A stretch of DNA of 29,402 nucleotides, taken from an uncultured Moraxella sp. (GTDB lineage: Bacteria; Pseudomonadota; Gammaproteobacteria; Pseudomonadales; Moraxellaceae). This document shows positions 16,393 through 25,330 of the stretch, one piece after another. Below the pieces are notes generated by a model. The model was given only the letters and a program-made list of their open reading frames with translations. It was not told the DNA's origin and made no database searches. Position 1 is the first letter of the stretch. The number at the start of each line of letters is the position of its first letter. Position numbers and translations under genes: made by a program. The DNA is taken from the NCBI GenBank assembly GCA_943908405.1, contig CALTTE010000012.1, forward strand, positions 1 through 29,402, given 5' to 3'.

Positions 16393-17928
16393 ATGAAATT
16401 AACTGTCAACGTTAGTAAAACGACCACCAGCAAAGCCCAAAAAGACAACCATACCGTCGTATTTTGCGACAATAACGGCAAAGTGCTTGGCAAAATTGAT
16501 AAAGCATTAAACGAACAAGCAAAACGTCTTATTGATAAGGCAAACTTTAACGGCAATGTTGGCGAGTCGGTCAGCGATTTTGCTTTAGATGGCGGCACGC
16601 CATTATCGGTTGTTGGTGTTGGTAAAAGCGAAAAATTAGCCAGCCATATCACCAAAATTGCCAAAACCACTTATCAAGCCATTCAACAACAAAAAACCGC
16701 TACCATCGTTTGGGGCGATACCATCTGCCAAAAGCACTTTGGACAATTTGCCAATGCCTTACTTGGCAATCATTATCGCTTTGATACTTACAAAAACACT
16801 GACAAAAAAAGCAACAAAAAAGACAGCAAAAAAACCGCTTTAAGCCACATACAATTTGTTAATAATAAAGACGATATCAAAGATTATGACGCTGTATTAA
16901 CACTCACCAAAGCCATCGTGTCAGCACAAAACCTCGCTCGCACGGTCGCCAACGAGCCACCCAATGTCTGCACCCCAAGCCATATGGCAAAACAAGCCAA
17001 ACAGCTTGCCAAAGACTACGGCGATTTGGTCAAGGTAACTATCCTTGATGAGAAAAAAATGCAAAAGCTGGGTATGGGCTGTTTTTTGGCGGTGTCGCAG
17101 GGCTCGGACAATGAAGGCAAAATTGCCATTATTGAATACTTTGGCAAAAGCAAAAAAGACAAAAAACTTGCCAAGCCCATCGCCTTGGTAGGCAAAGGGG
17201 TTACCTTTGATTCAGGTGGTATCTCGCTTAAGCCATCAAGTGGTATGGACGAGATGAAGTTTGATATGGGCGGGGCAGCGGCAATGCTTGGGGTGGCAAA
17301 AGGCTTATGTGAAGCCAAGCTCCCCCTTGATGTGGTGATTGTGCTTGCCTTGGCAGAGAATATGCCCTCAGGACACGCCTGCCGTCCTGGTGATATTGTT
17401 ACGGCAATGGACGGCACAACTGTTGAGATTTTAAATACCGACGCTGAAGGGCGTTTGGTGCTGGCGGACGCACTTTGCTATGTGCAAGACACCTACAAGC
17501 CCAGCACCATCATTGACGCCGCTACCTTGACAGGGGCTTGTGTGATTGCCCTAGGGGGTCATCGCTCTGGCTTATATAGCAACGATGAAGACACCTTATT
17601 TGCCATTGAAAACGCCAGCGAACAATCGGGCGATTTGGTTTGGCATATGCCCTTGGGCGATAACTATGCCAAAGAGCTAAAATCCCCCTTTGCTGACCTA
17701 CAAAATATCGGTAGCGGTAAAGGCGGCGGCTCTATTACCGCAGCGTGCTTTTTACAGCATTTTATCAAAAACGACACGCCTTGGGTGCATTTGGACATTG
17801 CTGGCACAGCGTGGACAAGTGGCGACAACAAAGGGGCAACGGGTCGCCCTGTACCGTTATTGATGCACTATTTACACGCCCAAAGCCAACAAGCCCCAAA
17901 ATTGGACAAAAAAAGTCGTAAAAAATAA
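16393..17928 (+). CDS. pepA: Leucyl aminopeptidase (M17 family)
   Basis: A cytoplasmic di-metal peptidase that removes N-terminal residues such as leucine; some family members (PepA/XerA/CarP) also bind DNA as transcription or recombination factors. The C-terminal catalytic domain has all expected residues: K268 and D273 (GKGVTFDSGG), catalytic K280, D291 (KFDMGG), D350 and E352 (NTDAEGRL) as metal ligands, and R354. At 511 residues it is about the usual length. A Lys-rich stretch DKKSNKKDSKKT (about 137-148) lies in the variable N-terminal domain. ATG 16393 is preceded by AAGGA 8 nt upstream; an in-frame ATG at 16357 overlaps the promoter and is rejected. It is divergent from lptFG and ends at a strong terminator. 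Confidence 0.97.
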   Translation: MKLTVNVSKTTTSKAQKDNHTVVFCDNNGKVLGKIDKALNEQAKRLIDKANFNGNVGESVSDFALDGGTPLSVVGVGKSEKLASHITKIAKTTYQAIQQQKTATIVWGDTICQKHFGQFANALLGNHYRFDTYKNTDKKSNKKDSKKTALSHIQFVNNKDDIKDYDAVLTLTKAIVSAQNLARTVANEPPNVCTPSHMAKQAKQLAKDYGDLVKVTILDEKKMQKLGMGCFLAVSQGSDNEGKIAIIEYFGKSKKDKKLAKPIALVGKGVTFDSGGISLKPSSGMDEMKFDMGGAAAMLGVAKGLCEAKLPLDVVIVLALAENMPSGHACRPGDIVTAMDGTTVEILNTDAEGRLVLADALCYVQDTYKPSTIIDAATLTGACVIALGGHRSGLYSNDEDTLFAIENASEQSGDLVWHMPLGDNYAKELKSPFADLQNIGSGKGGGSITAACFLQHFIKNDTPWVHLDIAGTAWTSGDNKGATGRPVPLLMHYLHAQSQQAPKLDKKSRKK

Positions 17929-18019
17929 CACAGGCTGATGGCTTAATTGCCAATGTAAAATTATTGCAAATATAGATTATTGCTAATATAAAATTGCAAA
18001 ATGCTTACAAAACCGCCTA

Positions 18020-18070
18020 AATTGTGTAAAACAGCAATTGTGTAAAACTTAAGGTTTTACACAATTTTTA
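18020..18070 (+). terminator. Strong intrinsic terminator with a duplicated left arm
   Basis: AATTGTGTAAAAC (18036-18048) pairs perfectly over 13 bp with GTTTTACACAATT (18054-18066) around TTAAG, followed by TTTA. A second identical left arm lies at 18020-18032, so either copy could pair with the right arm. It terminates pepA and shields sstT. Confidence 0.85.
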
Positions 18071-18188
18071 TTGGCTGTTATACTATTTGTTTTTATCATA
18101 GCTGTTTTTGATGCTGTTATAACCGTGCTTTGTGTGATAAATTTTACCCAAGTAACGCCTTGGGACACAATAAATTTAAGGATACTCT

Positions 18189-19421
18189 ATGCGTGGATTG
18201 ATTAACGCTTATCGTGCTATTGGACTGGTGCCTGCCATCATCATAGGCTTGGTGCTTGGTATATTGCTAGGCTGGCTTGCCCCAACGCTCGCCTTAAGTC
18301 TTGGACTGCTGGGCAATTTATTTGTGGGAGCGTTAAAGGCGATTGCCCCTTTATTGGTTTTTGTGCTGGTCATTGCTGCCATTGCCAATTTTCGTACAGG
18401 TACACAGTCAAACTTAAAATCAATCTTGGTGATGTATCTGGGCGGGACATTTTTAGCGGCGTTGTCAGCAGTGGTAGCAAGTTTTATGTTTCCCACCAAG
18501 CTTGTCTTAATTGGTGCAGAAGGTACAGAAAATTTTACCCCAGCTGATTCACTGACAGGTGTTTTACATACCTTATTGATGAATGTAATCGCCAATCCCA
18601 TTGCCTCAATCACTGGGGCCAATTATTTGGGCGTGCTAACGTGGGCGGTGCTATTAGGACTGGCATTAAGGCACAGCAGTGATAACACCAAACAGGTAAT
18701 TACTGATGTTTCAAATGCGGTATCGCTCGTGGTGAAATGGGTCATTGCCACCGCCCCGTTGGGTATTTTGGGTATTGTCGCCCAAACCATCGCCGAAACG
18801 GGCTTTGGTGTACTGGCAAGATATTTGCGTTTGTTGCTGGTTTTGGTCGGTTCAATGGCGTTTATCGCTTTGATTGTCAATCCTTTGATTGTCTTTATTA
18901 AAACCCGCCAAAACCCTTATCCTTTGACCTTTAGATGTTTGCGTGAGTCTGGGATTACCGCCTTTTTTACCCGCTCATCGGCCGCCAATATCCCTGTTAA
19001 TATAGCACTGGCTCAAAAGCTTGGCTTGAACAAAGACACGTATTCGGTCGCCATTCCGCTTGGGGCAACCATCAATATGGCAGGGGCGGCCATCACCATC
19101 AATGTATTGACATTGGCAGCAGCTCATACGATAGGCATTCAAGTCGGCTTTGTGCAGGCCTTGTTACTTGCGATTGTCAGCTCAATCAGTGCTTGTGGGG
19201 CTTCTGGGGTGCCAGGTGGCTCGCTACTGCTTATTCCGCTGGCGTGTAGCTTGTTTGGTATTTCAGACGACATTGCTATGCAAGTGGTGGCTATTGGCTT
19301 CGTGATTGGGGTTATACAAGATTCTGCCGAAACGGCGTTAAATTCATCCACCGATGTGCTATTTACTGCTGCTGCCGACCCAACATTTGCCAAGCCTAAT
19401 TTGCCAAGCTTACAACGATAA
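18189..19421 (+). CDS. sstT: Na+/serine-threonine symporter
   Basis: An inner-membrane secondary transporter of the dicarboxylate/amino acid:cation symporter family that takes up serine and threonine with Na+. The 410-residue sequence matches the remembered E. coli SstT closely: GLLGNLFVGALKAIAPLL near 39-56, FFTRSSAANIPVN (259-271; first re-entrant hairpin), LGATINMAGAAITI (291-304), CGASGVPGGSLLLIP (336-350; second hairpin) and ETALNSSTDVLFTAA (381-395) with the transport-site residues. AAGGA lies 6 nt before the ATG. It is a single-gene unit, and its stop codon is only 13 bp from the convergent end of the large helicase gene. There is no separate terminator, so the two transcripts may overlap at their 3' ends. 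Confidence 0.95.
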   Translation: MRGLINAYRAIGLVPAIIIGLVLGILLGWLAPTLALSLGLLGNLFVGALKAIAPLLVFVLVIAAIANFRTGTQSNLKSILVMYLGGTFLAALSAVVASFMFPTKLVLIGAEGTENFTPADSLTGVLHTLLMNVIANPIASITGANYLGVLTWAVLLGLALRHSSDNTKQVITDVSNAVSLVVKWVIATAPLGILGIVAQTIAETGFGVLARYLRLLLVLVGSMAFIALIVNPLIVFIKTRQNPYPLTFRCLRESGITAFFTRSSAANIPVNIALAQKLGLNKDTYSVAIPLGATINMAGAAITINVLTLAAAHTIGIQVGFVQALLLAIVSSISACGASGVPGGSLLLIPLACSLFGISDDIAMQVVAIGFVIGVIQDSAETALNSSTDVLFTAAADPTFAKPNLPSLQR

Positions 19422-19434
19422 AGCCTGCGTGATT

Positions 19435-22400
19435 TTAACAATAGGTTTTAACAGTGATTTTAACAAAAGGAATAACCAATCCGTGCGATACGTCGTTGCC
19501 GTGATAATTAGCCTTTTTATACCAAGACAAATCACGCTGATAAAAATTCGTGGTAGTAAAACCCGCCCACTGCACCTGCTGTTGTCCGCTTTGTAATTGT
19601 TTTAATAGCTTGGTAGAAAATTGACAAAGTAGCGGACCATTATTGGGCAAATAAAAGCCTTTGTCTTTGGGCTTAGTAGATGGCTTATCGCTTAACACCA
19701 AATCAATCTCGGTGTTATCATCAATGATTGGGTCGCCTGCTTTGAGTACTTGGCTTGCAACAAATGTCCGTCCTTGCTCGGTTACCAAAGCACGAGGGGT
19801 CAATTTGATTTCGTCCAACGCCAAAAAGCGATGATAACACAAATAGTCGGGCAAAGTGATTGGCTCAATGGTTATTTGTTCGCCTTGCTGGGTTAGTAAA
19901 TCGCTTAGCACTTGATGGCACTGGGATTGACGCTGTAGCACGGTCAAGGTCTTTTTGGCACGCGTTAAAGCCACATAAAGCGGTCTTATGCTGTCATTTT
20001 TATTATGACCATCATCAATCACATAAACGTGGTCAAATTCCGAGCCCTTGGCACTGTGATAACTGCTTAGATACACCAAATCACCGCTATTTTTGTAGCA
20101 CGCTGTTTGCACGCATTGCAAAGCCTCTTCATAACGAATATCCGCCAAACCTGCCACACACTGCAAAATCGCTCTCCACGCTTTGTCATTGTGATTAAAA
20201 CCTTCATCATAACACCACGCATTAAATGCACTTGCCACATCACCATCAATCAATGCCAAGCGATTGTCTGCCAAAATCTGACACAATGCCTGACCAATCA
20301 AGCTGTTGGCTGGGGTTATTTGCTCGCTTTCGTTGTACCGCTCTGCAATAATGCCAGATTGCTCCAAGTAATGCTGTATGGCATCAAATTGCTTCCACGT
20401 TGGAGCAAGCACGGCAATGGTTTCATTGGGGGTTTTAGGAGGGGTCGCCGCAAGTCTTGCTTTGATGTCATCAGCAAGCCAACTTGCCATATCCACGCCA
20501 GCGACTTGACAAAACACGCCATAACGGATTGGGCTGTCGGTCTTGATACCGCTTGGACGGCAACGATGGCTATCATCTTTTAGGCGTGCATTAGGTGGCA
20601 AGGATTGACACAAAAACGCATCAGCGAGCAAAACAATGTCATCAGTACTGCGATAATTATCCAACAGGTAATATTTTTGCTCGGCATTCAAGTGGTAATT
20701 TTGCTCAAATTGTTGCAAAAACTTGACGCTTGCCCCACGAAATTCATATAAATTTTGGTCATCATCGCCGACCACCATCAAGTAACCCCGCTGTTCAAAG
20801 TGATCTTGGGCGGCGAATGATGGCAAATTGGTTGATTGAGCTGGCACTTGCTTAGATTGCGTTGAGACGGCTTGCTGAGTAGTATTACTTACTGTATTCA
20901 AATGAGTATTTGAATAAACATCACCCTTAGGGCTTGGATTAATAGGGCTTGGGTTAATATCGGTGTCTAAATCCAGCTGGGTCAAATCCGCCAGTAGCCC
21001 AATCAATTCATACTGATAGGCGTCAATATCTTGAAATTCATCTACCATAATGTATTGAAAATGCTTGGGGCTATTTTTTAGGTGATGAATTGCCCGTTCA
21101 ATTAACCATTGATGGCTTGCCTGCTTATACAAACTCTCCTTGTCTTTATGGTGGTTGCTGTGATTGATGATATAAGGATTGGACTTAATAATTTCATCAA
21201 GTTCATCGGTGGTTGCTTGATGTTGATTTAAGCCCGTAATTTGGCGTGCCAAACCGTGAAAGGTTGCGATGGTTACACCCATAGCATAAGACCCAATCAA
21301 TGCATACAACCGCCGTTTGAGTTCATACACCGCTTGGGTATTGTACGCCAAAATCAAAATTTTTTGGGGCAAAATCTCCTCAATCATCAACAAATACGCC
21401 ACCCGATGCACCACCACCTTGGTTTTGCCCGAACCAGGACCCGCCAAAATCATTGACGCACGGCTCGTGTCTTGAATGATTTGTTGCTGAATTGGACTTA
21501 AATAATCAGGCAAAATTATGGTCTTATAATCCTTAAGATAGGGGCGGTTGGTGTCAATGCTGTTATCAATATAGCGATTGATTACCTCGTCAATCGGCCA
21601 TTTAAAATAATCCTCCAAAAGCCTGCGTTTTGTGTTGTCATCACTATGCAAAAACTGCGACAACAAATGAATGCGTTTACAGCGGTCGCTATAATGATTG
21701 GCCAAATACTGATAAGCATTTTTACCGTAACGGTTGCCATTTTTGCGGTTATCACGCACAAAAAACAGCGTCTCGTCGTTGTCATCTAAACGTGATAATT
21801 CAATAAAATTGAGTTGGTGTAACTGTTGCAAATACACCAAATTTTGCTCCAGTGTCCCATCGTGTGCTTTGACCAGCTCATCTAAGTGTAGCACTTGGGC
21901 CAATTTTTCTTCTTTGGGCAAAAATTTAGGCAACAAATAATCACTGAGCAATTTTGATATTGTCTGCCACCGTTGCTTAGCCAGTGCCAAGCGATTATGC
22001 CAAGTATCACCGCCTTGCATTTGAAGTAAATACGCTTTGGCTTCTTGAGTGGCATTGACCGAAAAGTCAAAAGCCAAACGCTGGGCTTGGCGATATTCAA
22101 TAACCCCAAGCACGTCCAGTAATGGCAAAACCTCTTGGCACGTTTTGCAACTGTAGCCATTTTTTTCAAACCAATAATCCCACGCTTTAATACCAATATA
22201 ATCAAACGCTGATATCTCATCAGCCAAAACTTGTGCCTCGCTATCAAATAATGCAGTCATTGCTTGCAAAATGCGTTCATAGCCGAGCATTTTTTCGTTG
22301 AGGTAGGTCTTTTTGCCCATCAAACGCACCATCAGTGCCATCTCCCATTGTGCAAAACCTTGCTTAACAAGCTGTTGTAATGCCAACAAAAGCTCTTTGA

Positions 22401-25179
22401 CCGTGTATCCCAAGCAAATGGCAAGGTCTGGCAAATGATAGCGAGTGGGGGCAAAGTGAGCTGGCGGGTTATTTATTTGATTGTCCTTTGATTGACTGTG
22501 CAATACTTGGCTGGCAAATGGGTTCTTGCTTAACGGCAAACAGTCAAATCCATCAAGCCCATCAAATCCATCAAGTTTTGACACTTGTGCTTTTTGTATG
22601 GTGTCTTTATGATATGCCCATTGATAATGCTGATATGTTATTGTGTTACAATCAGGCTTTATTGGCAACGTATTGCTCATTGCTTGCAATGTATCATAAA
22701 GCCCAATGAGCTTATTGCTGTGATTGACCGATGGACGGCGTAACAACTGAATGTCAATCCAAGCCGATTGCTGATTTTGCTCCACCAACAAGCCGTACCG
22801 CTCTAATGCCAGCAATGCCACGCGGATTTGAGTGTTTAGCTCCTCGCTATCATCAATGCCCAAAATCGGCGATAACAAATTGCCAGAAAACCACTGCTCG
22901 CCCAACGGCTTGGCAAAAATTGGATAAATTTGTTGCCAGCAATGACGCAAGGTATCGTTATTGGCAATACGAGAATGTCGCTCTTGGCGGAATTTTTTTT
23001 CAATGTCATCAACGCTCCAAAATAAATGAGCCTCAGCGGTTTCGCCCGTTTTTCTTGCCCCACGCCCAATCTCTTGGACATAGGATTCTAAATTGTCAGG
23101 AATACCGCTATGAATGACCGTGTGAATGCCCGCTTTATCCATACCCATACCAAAGGCATTGGTACAAACAATAACGTCCAACTCATCGTTTTTAAATTGC
23201 GACAAAATGGTCTTTTTTTCTGATTCATTAAGCTTGGCGTGATACGCTGTCGCCATCAAGCCTCGCTTCAATAACTCCTTGGCATAATCTTCACATTTTT
23301 GACGACTTCTCACATAAACCAGTGCCACGCCTTGTTCTGGCTTATCGGCTGTGGCGTCATAGTGGGCTTTGCGGTCTTGTAACAACTTAGCAATAGCATA
23401 TAATCGCTCACTTTCATCAATATTATAAAAAAATGGCGTAATATTATCTCGCCAAATTTGCCATTTATCGGGGGGCGTGCCATACTGTACCAGTGGTTTA
23501 TTGCCCAGCAATGTCGCCAATTTGGCAACCAATTCTTTATTTAAATCGGTCTTAATACGACTTGATGCGGTGGCGGTTACCAGACTAAGCCTTGGCTTAA
23601 TGGTTGCAGTGGTGTTGTCGTGATTGTCATCATTGAGCTTGGATAACGCACTGGTTGTTGGATTTGGATTGTCTGCATAACACGCCAGCATATGCTCCGC
23701 AATCCGCAAAAAATCAGGGCGAAAATCACAGCCCCATTGGCTTAAGGTGTGAGCTTCATCAATTACCCAAAACGCAGGCGGGCGATTTTTTAAGAGCTGG
23801 CGAACACGATATGTTCTAAGACGCTCTGGACTTAAATATAAAATATCAATCTTGCCTTGCCAAATACCCGTCAAAATCGCTTGTTGGGTGCTTATGGCTT
23901 GCCCTGACGTCAGATACGCCACACGATTGGCATAATCACTGGGCAATCGCCTATGTAAATCAAAGACTTGGTCTTCAATCAAAGCTTTTAGCGGTGAGAT
24001 AATCACACTTAGCTTGCGATAATAGCGACTTAAAATCAACGCAGGCAATTGAAAAGTAATGCTTTTACCACCACCAGTTGGCAAAATACCCAGCGGAACA
24101 TCTTTGTTCGCCAAAGTTGCCTGCACAATAGGCAACTGTCCATCTCGCAGATGAAATCCAAAAAAATATTGACATTGTTCATTGATCCAAGCAGGAGTTG
24201 ACATATCTTCTTGCCAAAAAATACGCTCTGCTTGCCAAAATTTATGCCGATATACTGGGTGCTTACCAATCCAAACAGGACGGCGAGCTTCTGGTTTATC
24301 AAAATAAGGCAACCAACCAATAAAGCACGCCAGCCCCAAATTATCCCAGCCATCGCTTTGAGGGACGGTGGGATTTTTGCCAATGGTGGTTTTGATAAAA
24401 TCATACAGCTTTTGATGATGACCGCTCGGCAAAGTTGCTGCCACCCTATCCCAATCAAAAATACAATCAACATCCATACCAAACAGCCGTTTATTGCTTA
24501 ATTGTGTCAAAGCAGGCAATAGTTTGTGATACAAAATCTGACATTCTGGCACTAATCGTTGCCACGCTTGCTGGCACGCACCAAGCACCATACGACTTTC
24601 AAGACAATCAAAGATAGGGTTATTATAATCGCTATGGGCTTTGTATAGCTTTGTCAAGGCTTGGGTGGGGCGATGAGGCAACAACAAACTCCCAAGCCTT
24701 AGCGTGTCGCACGTTTTTGCCTGCCAATGCTTTAGTGTTTTATTATCAAGATGACCCGTCTTTTTATCATTTTTGTTATTATTGTCTTGGTTGTGGTTAT
24801 TGTCTTGGTTAGTGGTGTTTTTTGTATAAGCGTTTGTATGAATTTTTAGGTAATTGAATAATCTTGGCAAATCAAATTCAATCAAATGATGCCCACCCAA
24901 ATACGTTGCTTGATTCAACAAATTCACAATCTCATCGGCATTATCAGCAAGGCTTTGATTATCAAATCGCCAAAAATTTGCCCCAACGACCATCGCCCCA
25001 TCAATAATTTTATTGGTCTTTGGGTTAATCTCTAAATCCAACCAAATAATTTCATCAGCACCAAAATTGCATTGCTGGATAAACATCGCCAAAGTGCCAC
25101 AATCACGAATGCTATCAATCGCTTGGGCAAGTGAGGTTTGCAACTCCCAAGGGGCTGGGGTATCAGTCATATTATCCAT
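19435..25179 (-). CDS. Giant DnaQ-like exonuclease / RecQ helicase / UvrD helicase fusion
   Basis: A protein of about 1914 residues with three nucleic-acid enzymes in order. (1) DEDD-type 3'-5' exonuclease (about 45-195): LDLEIN with D48 and E50, GHHLIEFDLPRL with D103, then CDTLRLG and NNPIFD (D191). (2) RecQ-type SF2 helicase (about 335-720): FGFHLRDGQ, TGGGKS (368-373), DEAH (474-477) with the RecQ loop SQWGCDFRPDF, VTATAS, TNAFGMGMDK and QEIGRGAR (702-709). (3) UvrD-type SF1 helicase (about 1225-1750): AGPGSGKT (1246-1253), TFHGLA, DEFQD (1380-1384), VVGDDDQ, NYRS, HSAKGSEFD and VALTRAKK (1736-1743). All motifs look intact. No complete RecQ zinc Cys4 set is visible; one CxxC lies at 1011-1014. 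Low-complexity inserts occur at 118-145, 869-880 and 1405-1455. The start is uncertain: ATG 25179, ATG 25170 or TTG 25188. Likely a DNA repair or recombination enzyme; a defence role is possible but only suggested by the nearby integrase scar. Confidence 0.93.
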   Translation of the reverse strand: MDNMTDTPAPWELQTSLAQAIDSIRDCGTLAMFIQQCNFGADEIIWLDLEINPKTNKIIDGAMVVGANFWRFDNQSLADNADEIVNLLNQATYLGGHHLIEFDLPRLFNYLKIHTNAYTKNTTNQDNNHNQDNNNKNDKKTGHLDNKTLKHWQAKTCDTLRLGSLLLPHRPTQALTKLYKAHSDYNNPIFDCLESRMVLGACQQAWQRLVPECQILYHKLLPALTQLSNKRLFGMDVDCIFDWDRVAATLPSGHHQKLYDFIKTTIGKNPTVPQSDGWDNLGLACFIGWLPYFDKPEARRPVWIGKHPVYRHKFWQAERIFWQEDMSTPAWINEQCQYFFGFHLRDGQLPIVQATLANKDVPLGILPTGGGKSITFQLPALILSRYYRKLSVIISPLKALIEDQVFDLHRRLPSDYANRVAYLTSGQAISTQQAILTGIWQGKIDILYLSPERLRTYRVRQLLKNRPPAFWVIDEAHTLSQWGCDFRPDFLRIAEHMLACYADNPNPTTSALSKLNDDNHDNTTATIKPRLSLVTATASSRIKTDLNKELVAKLATLLGNKPLVQYGTPPDKWQIWRDNITPFFYNIDESERLYAIAKLLQDRKAHYDATADKPEQGVALVYVRSRQKCEDYAKELLKRGLMATAYHAKLNESEKKTILSQFKNDELDVIVCTNAFGMGMDKAGIHTVIHSGIPDNLESYVQEIGRGARKTGETAEAHLFWSVDDIEKKFRQERHSRIANNDTLRHCWQQIYPIFAKPLGEQWFSGNLLSPILGIDDSEELNTQIRVALLALERYGLLVEQNQQSAWIDIQLLRRPSVNHSNKLIGLYDTLQAMSNTLPIKPDCNTITYQHYQWAYHKDTIQKAQVSKLDGFDGLDGFDCLPLSKNPFASQVLHSQSKDNQINNPPAHFAPTRYHLPDLAICLGYTVKELLLALQQLVKQGFAQWEMALMVRLMGKKTYLNEKMLGYERILQAMTALFDSEAQVLADEISAFDYIGIKAWDYWFEKNGYSCKTCQEVLPLLDVLGVIEYRQAQRLAFDFSVNATQEAKAYLLQMQGGDTWHNRLALAKQRWQTISKLLSDYLLPKFLPKEEKLAQVLHLDELVKAHDGTLEQNLVYLQQLHQLNFIELSRLDDNDETLFFVRDNRKNGNRYGKNAYQYLANHYSDRCKRIHLLSQFLHSDDNTKRRLLEDYFKWPIDEVINRYIDNSIDTNRPYLKDYKTIILPDYLSPIQQQIIQDTSRASMILAGPGSGKTKVVVHRVAYLLMIEEILPQKILILAYNTQAVYELKRRLYALIGSYAMGVTIATFHGLARQITGLNQHQATTDELDEIIKSNPYIINHSNHHKDKESLYKQASHQWLIERAIHHLKNSPKHFQYIMVDEFQDIDAYQYELIGLLADLTQLDLDTDINPSPINPSPKGDVYSNTHLNTVSNTTQQAVSTQSKQVPAQSTNLPSFAAQDHFEQRGYLMVVGDDDQNLYEFRGASVKFLQQFEQNYHLNAEQKYYLLDNYRSTDDIVLLADAFLCQSLPPNARLKDDSHRCRPSGIKTDSPIRYGVFCQVAGVDMASWLADDIKARLAATPPKTPNETIAVLAPTWKQFDAIQHYLEQSGIIAERYNESEQITPANSLIGQALCQILADNRLALIDGDVASAFNAWCYDEGFNHNDKAWRAILQCVAGLADIRYEEALQCVQTACYKNSGDLVYLSSYHSAKGSEFDHVYVIDDGHNKNDSIRPLYVALTRAKKTLTVLQRQSQCHQVLSDLLTQQGEQITIEPITLPDYLCYHRFLALDEIKLTPRALVTEQGRTFVASQVLKAGDPIIDDNTEIDLVLSDKPSTKPKDKGFYLPNNGPLLCQFSTKLLKQLQSGQQQVQWAGFTTTNFYQRDLSWYKKANYHGNDVSHGLVIPFVKITVKTYC

Positions 25180-25278
25180 ACAAATCAATCAAAATAAATA
25201 ACGTGTAATAAAAGCCAGCCCAAACAAACAACAATGACTTAAAACACAACCAAAGTAACATAAACAGCCAAACGCTTT

Positions 25279-25330
25279 ATTATAACAGCATTTTTTAAAC
25301 AGCATTTGTTATAAAAATCATCGATGATTT
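25279..25330 (-). promoter_or_regulatory. Extended -10 promoter and palindromes upstream of the helicase fusion gene
   Basis: On the minus strand TGTTATAAT (perfect TATAAT, 25284-25279, with an upstream TG) lies about 100 bp before the helicase start. It overlaps an inverted repeat, TTATAACA/TGTTATAA (25280-25287, 25307-25314). This is followed by a perfect 16-bp palindrome, AAATCATCGATGATTT (25315-25330). These could be operator sites for the gene or recombination-site remnants. Confidence 0.4.

Noticed and set aside
19435..25179. Three separate genes or a sequencing-error fusion
   Set aside because: The frame is continuous over 5.7 kb, the linkers are long and coding-like, and no internal ribosome-binding site with start stands out at the domain borders.
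25200..25317. Remainder of the integrase in another frame
   Set aside because: I translated this stretch by eye in the minus-strand frames and found no core-binding or catalytic R-H-R-Y motifs, so a single frameshift does not explain the truncation.
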